Of a DNA stretch of 64,000 nt, positions 53,764 to 61,637 are shown in pieces. The notes under the pieces were generated by a model. It was not told where the DNA came from, made no database searches, and was given only the letters and a program-made list of their open reading frames with translations. The position numbers and the translations under genes were made by a program. This DNA comes from Acidimicrobiaceae bacterium (GTDB lineage Bacteria > Actinomycetota > Acidimicrobiia > Acidimicrobiales > RAAP-2), in the NCBI GenBank assembly GCA_003132205.1, contig PKWY01000012.1:1-64000 (forward strand), in the 5' to 3' direction. Each line of letters starts with the position of its first letter. The first letter of the stretch is position 1.

Positions 53764-54669
53764 CTAGAAACCAGTGGTGTCCGCCTTGAGCGGCATCCAG
53801 GGCCAGTCGGCCGGTGCGCCCTCCTCGGCCACCACTCGGTTCGAAATGGTGCCGATCCCCTCGACGGTCACCTCGATCGTGTCGCCGGGCACGAGCCACA
53901 CCGGCGGTGTTCGAGCGAAGCCCACGCCGCCCGGCGTACCGGTCGCGATGACGTCACCCGGGCGCAAGGTTGTGAACGACGAAAAGTACTCGACCGCTTT
54001 CGCGACGCTGACGATCATGTCCGAGGTACGAGCGGACTGCATGACCTGCCCATTCAGCACAGTGGAGATCGCGAGGTCCGTCACGTCGACCTCGTCATTC
54101 GTGACAACCTCGGGTCCTATCGGCATGGTGCCCTCGAAGTTCTTGCCGGGTGTCCACTGTGTCGCTGCACGCTGCCACTCACGGGCAGAGCCGTCGTTCA
54201 TCACGCTGTAACCGAGGATGGCATCGAAGGCGTCCTCGGCCCTGATGTAGCGACCACCGCGGCCAATCACGATGGCGAGCTCGCCCTCGTAGTCGAAACG
54301 CTCCGTGAGCGAGGGCTTCACCATGTCGTCGTACGCACCTATGACGCTGCCGGCACCTCGAACGAACGACTCCGGCCAGGTCGGCACCGCTCGTCCGCCC
54401 TCGATTGCGTGGTCGGCGTAGTTCACACCGAGGCAAAGGATCCTGGAAGGGTTCGGTGTGGAGGGGGCGAAGGCCGCACGGTCGAACTCTTGGCCAACAC
54501 CGGAAGACGCGGTTCGAGCGGCGTCCAGAGCTGTACTGCCTCCAGCGGCTAAACCGTTAATACTTGCGAGCGAATCGTCACCAGTGGCTTGAGCGAGGTC
54601 CACATAACCGGCGCTGCCCCGCACGTGTAGGCGAAGTCCTTGCGCGGACCTGATCGTTGCAAACCTCAT
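53764..54669 (-). CDS. Fumarylacetoacetate hydrolase (FAH) family protein
   Basis: This 301-residue FAH-fold protein has ILCLGVNYADHAIEGG, the metal ligands in FDYEGELAIVIGR (Glu and Glu) and GYSVMNDGSAREWQ (Asp), and the substrate loop WTPGKNFEGTMPIGP. It would hydrolyse a C-C or C-O bond in a beta-diketo or 2-keto acid; related enzymes are acylpyruvases, 2-keto-3-deoxy-acid dehydratases and oxaloacetate decarboxylases. ATG 54669 follows GAGG. It heads the operon with livK-livH-livMG-livF. The operator and promoter lie directly upstream. Confidence 0.9.
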   Translation of the reverse strand: MRFATIRSAQGLRLHVRGSAGYVDLAQATGDDSLASINGLAAGGSTALDAARTASSGVGQEFDRAAFAPSTPNPSRILCLGVNYADHAIEGGRAVPTWPESFVRGAGSVIGAYDDMVKPSLTERFDYEGELAIVIGRGGRYIRAEDAFDAILGYSVMNDGSAREWQRAATQWTPGKNFEGTMPIGPEVVTNDEVDVTDLAISTVLNGQVMQSARTSDMIVSVAKAVEYFSSFTTLRPGDVIATGTPGGVGFARTPPVWLVPGDTIEVTVEGIGTISNRVVAEEGAPADWPWMPLKADTTGF

Positions 54670-54689
54670 AGCATTCCTCTCCAGAAGGC

Positions 54690-54728
54690 CAACCAATATG
54701 GTTTAATTGGTTGACAAGTGAAAACCAA
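54690..54728. promoter_or_regulatory. Operator with ATTGGTT half-sites upstream of the FAH-liv operon
   Basis: CAACCAAT at 54690 and ATTGGTTG at 54706-54713 form a perfect inverted repeat with an 8-bp spacer. TTGGTT at 54707 and AACCAA at 54723 form a second overlapping one. The site lies about +1 to +36 of the predicted FAH transcript, which fits repression by the divergent GntR/FCD protein. Confidence 0.6.
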
Positions 54729-54732
54729 AGGG

Positions 54733-54761
54733 AGTGTAGAGGGCGCAGCCAGCCCTGTCAA
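54733..54761 (-). promoter_or_regulatory. Sigma70-type promoter of the FAH-liv operon
   Basis: On the minus strand, TTGACA (54761-54756) and TACACT (54738-54733) are separated by exactly 17 bp, close to the consensus -35/-10 spacing. Transcription would start near 54726, just before the ATTGGTT operator, and lead to the FAH start at 54669. Confidence 0.65.
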
Positions 54762-54808
54762 TCACCTTTTAAAGATTATTCTCAGTAAGCAAAGGCACTT
54801 TCTGAATT

Positions 54809-54832
54809 ATTGGTAGGATTGGTTCATATATT
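54809..54832 (+). promoter_or_regulatory. gntR promoter region with tandem ATTGGT repeats
   Basis: ATTGGT occurs twice (54809-54814 and 54818-54823) directly upstream of TATATT (54827-54832), a likely -10 element. The same half-site forms the FAH operator, so the regulator probably controls itself too. No clear -35 was seen. Confidence 0.45.
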
Positions 54833-54862
54833 GTTGTGAGGCAACGAGGAATGAGGGTCCCA

Positions 54863-55570
54863 ATGCAGACAGTTTCGCGAGAGCAACTGCTCAAAGTCTC
54901 CAGTGATGTTCTCAGCATTGCCGCACGGAAGGGACTTAGCGCCGGGAGTCGACTTCCGGCTGAACGAGAACTCGCCGCCAGGCTCGGGCTTTCTCGCACC
55001 ACCGTTCGCAACGCCATGGCGCTGCTCGAAGATGAGGAGATCGTCTCGCGCGAGGTTGGCCGGGGAACGTTCCTACGAAACGATCCCCGTAACGGCCTCA
55101 ACTCAAACACCAGAGCAGCGATGCATCAGTCGATAGCTATAGCCGTATCGCCCAGCGATGTCATGACCGCTCGCAAGCTGATCGAGCCGGCGTCGATGTC
55201 GTCGGTCGTGGAGAACGCGACGATGAATGACTTCGACGAGATCGAACGATGCCTGCGAGGTAGCGAGTCCGCAGTCGAATACGAGGACGTCGAGATGTGG
55301 GACCTCGCGCTCCATCACGCGTTGATCCGCGCTTCGCACAACCCGCTGATGGAGAACATGTACCTGCTGATCGATGAGGCTCGTCGGGGTTCGACGTGGG
55401 GAAACCTGAAGCGCCGAAGCGATTCGGAGGAGCGCCGCAATCATTATCGCCAACAACATCGGGCGATTGCTGAAGCATTGCGTGACCGCGACGGACGAAA
55501 GGCGCGAGAAGCGATGCAGGCACATCTCGACACCGTCGAGGCCAACCTTCAGGCCAGCGCGCAGAGCTAA
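54863..55570 (+). CDS. GntR-family regulator with FCD domain
   Basis: The 235-residue regulator has an N-terminal winged helix (about 8-70: RLPAERELAARLGLSRTTVRNAMALLEDEEIVSREVGRGTFL) and a C-terminal all-helical FCD effector domain (about 90-225; the EPASMSS and LHHALIRASHNPLM segments carry metal- or ligand-binding residues). FCD members such as GlcC, LldR and PdhR respond to small carboxylates. ATG 54863 is chosen because GAGG lies six bases upstream; GTG 54836 and ATG 54851 are alternatives. It is divergent from the FAH-liv operon and is the likely regulator. Confidence 0.9.
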   Translation: MQTVSREQLLKVSSDVLSIAARKGLSAGSRLPAERELAARLGLSRTTVRNAMALLEDEEIVSREVGRGTFLRNDPRNGLNSNTRAAMHQSIAIAVSPSDVMTARKLIEPASMSSVVENATMNDFDEIERCLRGSESAVEYEDVEMWDLALHHALIRASHNPLMENMYLLIDEARRGSTWGNLKRRSDSEERRNHYRQQHRAIAEALRDRDGRKAREAMQAHLDTVEANLQASAQS

Positions 55571-55649
55571 CGCGGTCTAGAGCCGCATCGGCGTGACTGG
55601 TCGGCAACGATTTCATCCTCACCGCACCACGAATCGGCTTCCAGCCGTC

Positions 55650-56678
55650 TCAGTGATTGGACGACGTTACCGACGTCACGACCCTCTCGAAGACTTCTCG
55701 GGCACGTACGTACTCGTCATCAATCGACATAGTCAGACTCAACAGAACACGCGCCTTCAGCCCGTCGAGCGGCCCAGCGGAGAGCACGCCGCGCGCGAGT
55801 AGATCCTGTTCGGATCCCGCGAAACCATAGGTGCGTTGGAGCAACTCCCCGCTCCCGGTTCGAGAAGCGAGGACTACGGGCATCCGCGAAGCCAGGGTCT
55901 CTAGTCCCGGAACCATCGCGGCCGGCACGTGTCCACCCCCAAAGCCTTCCACGACCGCGCCCGCATACCCCAGCGACGCGATCTGCTCAATCACTCTGGC
56001 GTCCTCGCCGAGCGATATCTTGATCAATGCGATTGCCGGCACGTCACCGACGGGTGAGCGATCGAGCGTCGCCAGCGGCGGAACGCGAAGCACGACTCGT
56101 ACCCGCCCCTCGATGATCCAACCCAGCGGCCCGCAGCTCGGCGAATGAAAGGTCGCCAAGCTCGAGGTATGGCTCTTTCGAACGAATCGTGACGCGTGGA
56201 TTTCGTCATTGAGCACCACGAGCGTACCGAGCCCCGCCGCGTCAGGCGACGCCGCGACTAGCACTGACGCGAGGAGATTGGCCGGCCCGTCTGGACTGAC
56301 CATGGTCGGATTTCGCATCGCCCCCGTAACTATCAGGGGTCGTGATCCACGCACCAACAGCTCGAGCGCGAATGATGTCTCTTCAATGGTGTCGGTGCCT
56401 TGGGTTATGACAACGCCGTCAGTTCCCTCTTCAAAGCAACGGTCGATGACCTTCGCTAACGCGACGATGTCCGTGAAGGTGAGGTCGCCGGAAGGCACGC
56501 TGCGGAACTCCACGGCCGCAACGTCAGCGACGTCGAGCAACTTCGGCACCGCCGAAATCAAGTCGTTTGCCGTGAGCTGGGGTGTCACTCCACCCGATAC
56601 GACGTCGGCTTTGGTCGAGGCAATCGTCCCCCCGAGCGAGAGCACAGTGATCTTCGCCTTTGCAACTGGAGATGTCAA
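55650..56678 (-). CDS. Asparaginase family protein
   Basis: This 342-residue protein has the two catalytic threonine motifs GGTIAST and ITQGTDTIEE, and GAMRNPTMVSPDGPANL with the conserved lysine-equivalent region. It would hydrolyse asparagine or a related amide to aspartate and ammonia. No signal peptide is obvious at this start, so it is probably cytoplasmic. TTG 56678 is preferred because GAAGG lies seven bases before it and homologues begin near KITVLSLGG; an upstream ATG (56819) would add 47 residues without similarity. It converges on the GntR gene and may have amide supply linked to the liv transporter. Confidence 0.85.
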   Translation of the reverse strand: MTSPVAKAKITVLSLGGTIASTKADVVSGGVTPQLTANDLISAVPKLLDVADVAAVEFRSVPSGDLTFTDIVALAKVIDRCFEEGTDGVVITQGTDTIEETSFALELLVRGSRPLIVTGAMRNPTMVSPDGPANLLASVLVAASPDAAGLGTLVVLNDEIHASRFVRKSHTSSLATFHSPSCGPLGWIIEGRVRVVLRVPPLATLDRSPVGDVPAIALIKISLGEDARVIEQIASLGYAGAVVEGFGGGHVPAAMVPGLETLASRMPVVLASRTGSGELLQRTYGFAGSEQDLLARGVLSAGPLDGLKARVLLSLTMSIDDEYVRAREVFERVVTSVTSSNH

Positions 56679-56953
56679 AGTCTTGCCTTCACGCGTTTGT
56701 CCGAGCCAACGGATTGATTGGAACACAACACTCCAACGACTCCCTCGCCAGGTCGTGCCGTCGTGCCGTTCGTTAGAAACTAGCGCTCCGCGGCACTCCG
56801 ACGCTGCGCTCGAGGCCACCGATGTCAGCGCGTAGACGGCGGGGAGTTCAACTGACTGTTATTGAACGAGCTAGTTCCAAGTCGCGCAGCACGAGTTGCG
56901 CCGCGCGCCGATCCCCGGCACGGCCATGCGACCTCAGAATCTGGACTTGAGCG

Positions 56954-57154
56954 TTGAACCCGGTCATCGTATTTGTCGCGAAGTACTTCACCTTCTTGAG
57001 CATCCTGATCGTCGCCGCCTACTGGCTGAGGGCGAAGACGGACGTCAAGATCAACCTCGGCTGGCAACTGGTGGTGGGCGGGGCGCTGTCCGTGCTCTTG
57101 TCGACGATCGCGAAGATAGGGCGACACCGACGCTCCATGTCGCCGATTCACTGA
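56954..57154 (+). pseudogene. Probable PAP2-type phosphatase remnant
   Basis: The TTG-started open frame MNPVIVFVAKYFTFLSILIVAAYWLRA (positions 1-27) then KTDVKINLGWQLVVGGALSVLLSTIAKIG resembles the first two membrane helices of PAP2 (undecaprenyl-diphosphatase) proteins. The frame breaks after about residue 55. A second frame downstream carries LHVADSLRA, which may be a shifted continuation of the PRPFV-like region. The catalytic KxxxxxxRP and later motifs are not found. A frameshifted or truncated gene is the best reading. Confidence 0.4.
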
Positions 57155-57523
57155 GGGCCCGTCTGTCGCCAGACCCGAGCCGGGGCCGCCGTCACGGGTG
57201 GTTGGATCATCCGTTACCGGGACACGAGCTCGATGGCAAGCACGCTCTCGGGCTACGTCTTCGTGTACGGCAAGTTTGGCGACATCGGATTCACCGTCCC
57301 GAATACGGGCGGTACCGCCAGGGTGACGGGTTATTCGCGGGCAAGGACCACGGTGCGCCGTCGTCCGCCACTGCGTACACAAACATGACAGCGTCTCAAT
57401 TCCACGCAACCTGTCCCTCGAGCGCGGACCTTTCCAGGCAGACAATCGTCAGCGGAACAACCCGGTTCTCCTGACCTGTCACCCGCAACGCGAGAGTTTC
57501 CCCCCGCGTCGACCGGCTGCTCG
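57155..57523. other. 369-bp gap with no confident gene
   Basis: Short open frames exist on the plus strand in two frames, one with a segment SSMASTLSGYVFVYGKFGDIGF that looks protein-like, but none has a ribosome site, a clear start and consistent third-position GC. The stretch follows the PAP2-like remnant and may be more decayed coding DNA. No RNA gene or terminator was recognised. Confidence 0.3.
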
Positions 57524-57949
57524 CTACTCGCTGGAGGTGAGTCCCGCGGCGTTCACGCCGTCCAACGCGGCGACTTCGTCGTTGTCCGGCGTATCGCCGC
57601 TCACTCCGACGCTTCCGATGATCTCACCGTCGCGAAGCACGAGGACGCCTCCGGCCGCAGGCGCCATGCGGCCCTGGGAGATCGTCACGACGCTCGTGAC
57701 GAATTCTGGACGAGTCGTAGCCATCGTGGCGAAGTTCCTCGAAGGTCCGGCGAGCGAGACGGCGGTCCAGGCCTTCGCCGTCGCGATGTCGACCCGGAAG
57801 AACGTCGCCCCATCTTGGCGCTTCACGACGAGGGGGTGGCCGCCACTATCGAGCACGCTGACGGCAATAGCCTTCAAACCCCGGCGTGTCGCCCCGTCAA
57901 CGGCGCCCTGCGCGATCGCGTCAGCCTCGGCAAGAGTCAACTCGGTCAT
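57524..57949 (-). CDS. glcG: GlcG/HbpS-family heme-degrading domain protein
   Basis: The 141-residue protein belongs to the DUF336 (GlcG/HbpS) family: N-terminal helix ADAIAQGAVDGATRRGLKAIAVSVLDSGGHPLVVKRQDGA, then the AWTAVSLAGPS and GRMAPAAGGVLVLRDGEIIGSVGVSGD segment. GlcG occurs in glycolate utilisation operons, and its role is not settled. The start overlaps the malate synthase stop by four bases, so it is coupled to glcB. The overlap supports a functional link to glyoxylate. Confidence 0.88.
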   Translation of the reverse strand: MTELTLAEADAIAQGAVDGATRRGLKAIAVSVLDSGGHPLVVKRQDGATFFRVDIATAKAWTAVSLAGPSRNFATMATTRPEFVTSVVTISQGRMAPAAGGVLVLRDGEIIGSVGVSGDTPDNDEVAALDGVNAAGLTSSE

Positions 57950-60156
57950 GTCAATGCTCCTTTGGTTACGCGGTCTTCATCTTGCGTCTTGACTCGCCGC
58001 CGCCACGCATTGAGGATGTCTTCGGTATAGCCGTTCGGTGAATCAGTGCCCTCGAAGACCAGTTCGAGGGCAGCCGACACGCCCGGGCTCGACATCGCGT
58101 CGGGCAGCATCGACCGGTAGGCAGGGTCGTTCGCGTTCTGCCCGTCGACCAGCGCGGCCATCTCTAGAAAGGTCGACACGATCGCGTCGCGTTCAAGGAG
58201 GCCGTGGTACAGCCAATTGGCGATGTGCTGGCTCGAGATGCGTAGCGTCGCTCGGTCCTCCATGAGCGCAACGCCGTTGATGTCGGGCACTTTCGAACAT
58301 CCGATGCCCTGGCCGACCCATCGAACGACGTAGCCGAGAATGCCCTGTGCGTTGTTGGCCAGCTCCTCGGCGATCTCGACACTCGTGGGTTGGCGCGCGA
58401 GTAACGGAAGCTCGAGGAGGTCGTCAAAGCGTGTCGACGGCTGCTGCGCGATTTCGTCCTGGCGCGCGGCGACATCGACATAGTGGTAGTGCATGGCGTG
58501 CAGGGTCGCGGCGGTCGGTGAGGGGACCCACGCGCACGACGCGCCGGCTCGCGGGTGCGCGATCTTCACCTCGACCAGCTCCGCCATCGCGTCGGGCATG
58601 GCCCACATCCCTTTGCCGATCTGCGCGACGCCGCGAAAGCCCATGGCGAGCGCGACGTCAACGTTGTTCTGTTCGTACGCGAGCAGCCACGCCGTCGACC
58701 GCATGTCGCCCTTGCGCACCACCGGACCAGCCTTCATCGCGGTGTGGATCTCGTCGCCGGTGCGATCGAGGAAGCCGGTGTTGATGAAGATCACCCGCTG
58801 GCGGGCGGCCGCGATGCAATTGGCGAGATTCAGCGACGTCCGTCGCTCCTCGTCCATGATTCCGATCTTCACGGTGTTCTCCGTGAGGTTCAAGAGGCGT
58901 TCGACTGCGGTGAAGACCTCGACCGTGAAGGCAACCTCGGCGCTGCCGTGCATTTTCGGTTTCACCACGTAGACGCTTCCAGCGGTGCTGTTGCGGAATG
59001 CGCCCAGCCCACGTAATTCGTGCATCGCAATGGTGACGGTCATCAGGGCATCGAGGAGGCCCTCGGGTATTGCGCGGCCGTCCTGAGTTTGAACTATGTC
59101 GGTCATCATGTGCAGACCGACGTTGCGGATGAGGAGCAGGCTTCGACCCGGAAGCGTGAACGGCGTCCCGTCGGGGGCGCTGAAGGAGCGGTCCGGTCGA
59201 AGCCGACGGGTCAGTGGGCTGCCATCCTTTTCGAACGTCTCCTCGAGGACGCCGGTCATGAGTCCCAGCCAGTTGCGGTACAGCAGCGTCTTGTCGTCGG
59301 CGTCGACCGTCACGACCGAATCTTCGCAGTCCTGGATGGTGGTGATCGCGGCTTCGAGGACGACGTCCGCGACACCTGCGGGACTCTGTTGACCAATGGG
59401 ATGGTGCCGATCTACGACCAGCTCCACGTGGAGCTCATGATTGCGCAGCAAGATTCGTGTCGTGTCGCCGTCGCGGTGAAACCCCACGAACTGCCCGGGG
59501 TCGGCGAGCTCGCTGGTGCGACCGTCACTCAGATGCACCGTGAGGCTGACCGGTGACCCGGCGCTCAGATGGAACTCCGTGACCTCCCCGTACGATCCGC
59601 CCGCGAGCGGCGCCGCCCGATCAAGGAAACCGTTCGCGAACGCGATGACCCGCTCGCCACGCACCGGGTTGTAGCTGGAACCGCGATCGGCACCCTCGTG
59701 TTCGGGAATGACGTTGGTCCCGTAGAGGGCGTCGTACAGGCTGCACCAACGCGCGTTCGCCGCATTGAGGGCAAAGCGCGCGTTGTCGAGCGGAACGACA
59801 AGCTGCGGTCCGGCGATGAGCGAGATCTCCGGGTCGACGTTCTCGACTTCGATGGAAACGGGTGCGGTTGCGGTCTCGAGATAGCCGATCTCGGTGAGGA
59901 AGCGTCGGTACTCGACGACGTCGCCCGCTCCGGAGTGCGTCGAATGCCAGTTGTCGAGTTGCTCCTGTAATGAAGAGCGGTATTCCAGGAGCGCGGCGTT
60001 ACGGGGCCCGAACGTTGCGACGATCTCGGCCAAGCCTGACCAGAAAGCCTCAGGGTCGATTCCAAGCGGAGGCAGCACCTCGCCGGCCACAAAACGATCG
60101 AGCACTGCGGCGACACGAAGGCCACCCCGTCGCGCGTAACTGTCAGCGAACGTCAT
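57946..60156 (-). CDS. glcB: Malate synthase G
   Basis: The 736-residue single-chain malate synthase G condenses glyoxylate with acetyl-CoA to malate. Characteristic segments are TTIQDCEDSVVTVDADDK, RSLLLIRNVGLHMMT, MHGSAEVAFTVEVF, VKIGIMDEERRTSLNLANCI, VIFINTGFLDRTGDEIHT and KGMWAMPDAM. Catalytic Arg and Asp residues are expected in the GIMDEERRTS and later regions, both intact. The length is normal for the G isoform. It is cotranscribed with glcG. No isocitrate lyase or glycolate oxidase is in this window. Confidence 0.95.
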   Translation of the reverse strand: MTFADSYARRGGLRVAAVLDRFVAGEVLPPLGIDPEAFWSGLAEIVATFGPRNAALLEYRSSLQEQLDNWHSTHSGAGDVVEYRRFLTEIGYLETATAPVSIEVENVDPEISLIAGPQLVVPLDNARFALNAANARWCSLYDALYGTNVIPEHEGADRGSSYNPVRGERVIAFANGFLDRAAPLAGGSYGEVTEFHLSAGSPVSLTVHLSDGRTSELADPGQFVGFHRDGDTTRILLRNHELHVELVVDRHHPIGQQSPAGVADVVLEAAITTIQDCEDSVVTVDADDKTLLYRNWLGLMTGVLEETFEKDGSPLTRRLRPDRSFSAPDGTPFTLPGRSLLLIRNVGLHMMTDIVQTQDGRAIPEGLLDALMTVTIAMHELRGLGAFRNSTAGSVYVVKPKMHGSAEVAFTVEVFTAVERLLNLTENTVKIGIMDEERRTSLNLANCIAAARQRVIFINTGFLDRTGDEIHTAMKAGPVVRKGDMRSTAWLLAYEQNNVDVALAMGFRGVAQIGKGMWAMPDAMAELVEVKIAHPRAGASCAWVPSPTAATLHAMHYHYVDVAARQDEIAQQPSTRFDDLLELPLLARQPTSVEIAEELANNAQGILGYVVRWVGQGIGCSKVPDINGVALMEDRATLRISSQHIANWLYHGLLERDAIVSTFLEMAALVDGQNANDPAYRSMLPDAMSSPGVSAALELVFEGTDSPNGYTEDILNAWRRRVKTQDEDRVTKGALT

Positions 60157-60537
60157 CGTCCGTCAACCGGGGCGGACGGTTCTTCGTGGTGCATGGAACT
60201 GAGGTTGCGCGTCAAAGATTGCCATGCCCTAACTAGTCGAATTATCGGGGTATCCACAGTGTGCCGCCAACGCTACGGGGTGACGCGCGTAACAACTTCT
60301 ATCACACAGTCAACGACGACGGGAAGACATCGCCGGGAAGACGGGTCGAATCAGAGTGCCGTCGCGAGCTCGCGATCGCGTGCGTCATTCGACCTTTACA
60401 ACCAATCAAGAAGCGCGAGCAACTCGCGACGGCGCGGCGCCGGCATCGGTACGATCTGCGACAGTGCCGCATGACCTCCTGGGTCGCATCTCCACGCCCG
60501 CGGGTTCGAACCTACATTCGCGGGGCGGCTCACGTCG
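60157..60537. other. 381-bp gap with no supported gene
   Basis: Several short plus-strand open frames exist but have poor starts and no recognisable similarity. A palindrome GGTTCGAACC (near 60509) resembles a tRNA T-arm, but the flanking bases do not pair into a stem. Promoters of glcB should lie at its left end. Confidence 0.35.
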
Positions 60538-61530
60538 CTACCGGTGAGCGGTCGCCCCGGCGAGACGCGAATTGAGCAGCGATACCAGGGAGTAGACCGT
60601 CTCCGTGACCGGCATAGCCGTCTCGGTGAGCTGACCCAGCTCCACAAAACTTCCGACGAGGGGATCGATTTCCAGCGCCCGGCCCGCTTCGACGTCTTGC
60701 AGCATCGACGTCTTGTGATCGCCGACCTTCTCCGCGCCCTCGATCCGTTGCTCGACGGACAGCCGCAGGTGCAGCCCTAGTTTCTCGGCGACCTCGGAGG
60801 ACTCGAGCATCATCTGCGCTGCGAGCGCTCGAGTGGCCGGGAATCGACAGATCTCGGCGAGGGTGGCGCCGGTGAGCGCGCTTATCGGGTTCATGGCGAG
60901 GTTGCCCCATGCCTTCACCCACAGATGGGACCTGATGTCAGTGAGCACCCGCGACTTGAATCCCGCCTCGGTGAGCACCTGGGCAATCCGGGTCACCCTG
61001 TCCGACCGATCCCCGTCGAGCTCGCCCACCGGAAACCTGTCGCCTTCGATGAGGCGGAACACACCCGGCGCGTCTCGTTCTGCGGCGGGGTAGGCGATCG
61101 ACGCGACGATCCGGTCGACCGGGATGTGCTGCTCGAGCGTGCCGTCGGGATCGAGGGTCCGGAGGCGACGGCCGTTGTAAGGGCCGGGGAACTTCTGGAA
61201 GAACCACCACGGGATGCCGTTCTGCAATGGGAGCACGACGGTGTCGTCGTGGTAGAGGAGCGGGAGTAGGTGGGCAATCTCGACGATCTGCTGTGCCTTG
61301 AGCGCCAGCACCACCAGGTCCTGCGGCCCCAGCGAGGCGAAGTCATCCGAGGCCTCCAGTTCTGTTGCCACAAGCACCGAGCCGTCGGGTTCAACCAGCT
61401 TCATCCCGTCACTGCGAATCGCGGCCAGGTTGCTGCCGCGCGCGAGCACGCTGACCTGCTGGCCTGAGATGGCGAGGCGAACGCCGAGCAGACCACCGAT
61501 TGCCCCCGCACCCACAATGCATACACGCAT
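60538..61530 (-). CDS. 2-dehydropantoate 2-reductase family protein
   Basis: The 330-residue protein has the N-terminal Rossmann motif CIVGAGAIGGLLG, the LALKAQQ segment with the conserved Lys, and the C-terminal helical domain with WVKAWGNLAMNPISALTG (Lys and Asn of the active site) and EIDPLVGSFVELG. PanE reduces ketopantoate with NADPH for pantothenate synthesis, but paralogues in catabolic clusters act on other 2-keto acids. Length is at the long end, with an insert around 110-135 (GIPWWFFQKFPG). No pan genes lie near it, so panE is not assigned as symbol. Confidence 0.85.
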   Translation of the reverse strand: MRVCIVGAGAIGGLLGVRLAISGQQVSVLARGSNLAAIRSDGMKLVEPDGSVLVATELEASDDFASLGPQDLVVLALKAQQIVEIAHLLPLLYHDDTVVLPLQNGIPWWFFQKFPGPYNGRRLRTLDPDGTLEQHIPVDRIVASIAYPAAERDAPGVFRLIEGDRFPVGELDGDRSDRVTRIAQVLTEAGFKSRVLTDIRSHLWVKAWGNLAMNPISALTGATLAEICRFPATRALAAQMMLESSEVAEKLGLHLRLSVEQRIEGAEKVGDHKTSMLQDVEAGRALEIDPLVGSFVELGQLTETAMPVTETVYSLVSLLNSRLAGATAHR

Positions 61531-61637
61531 TTTCGAACTCTAGCCGCGGCCGTTGTCCGGCGGCCTCCGGTCCCCACCGGCGTGCACGTTGAGGTGAACG
61601 CCGTCCTCGGCACCTCGAGGAGATCAAGCCAGAGGGC

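Noticed and set aside
55573-55649. Possible terminator between the GntR gene and asparaginase
   Set aside because: No stem longer than about 5 bp with a T-run was found in the 77-bp convergent gap.
56679-56819. Asparaginase N-terminal extension starting at ATG 56819
   Set aside because: The extra 47 residues are Ser/Arg/Trp-rich and unlike the family. A TTG with GAAGG upstream fits the homologous start.
60500-60530. GGTTCGAACC, resembling a tRNA T-arm
   Set aside because: The flanking bases do not form a 5-bp T-stem, and no acceptor or anticodon stem is nearby. It is a chance palindrome.
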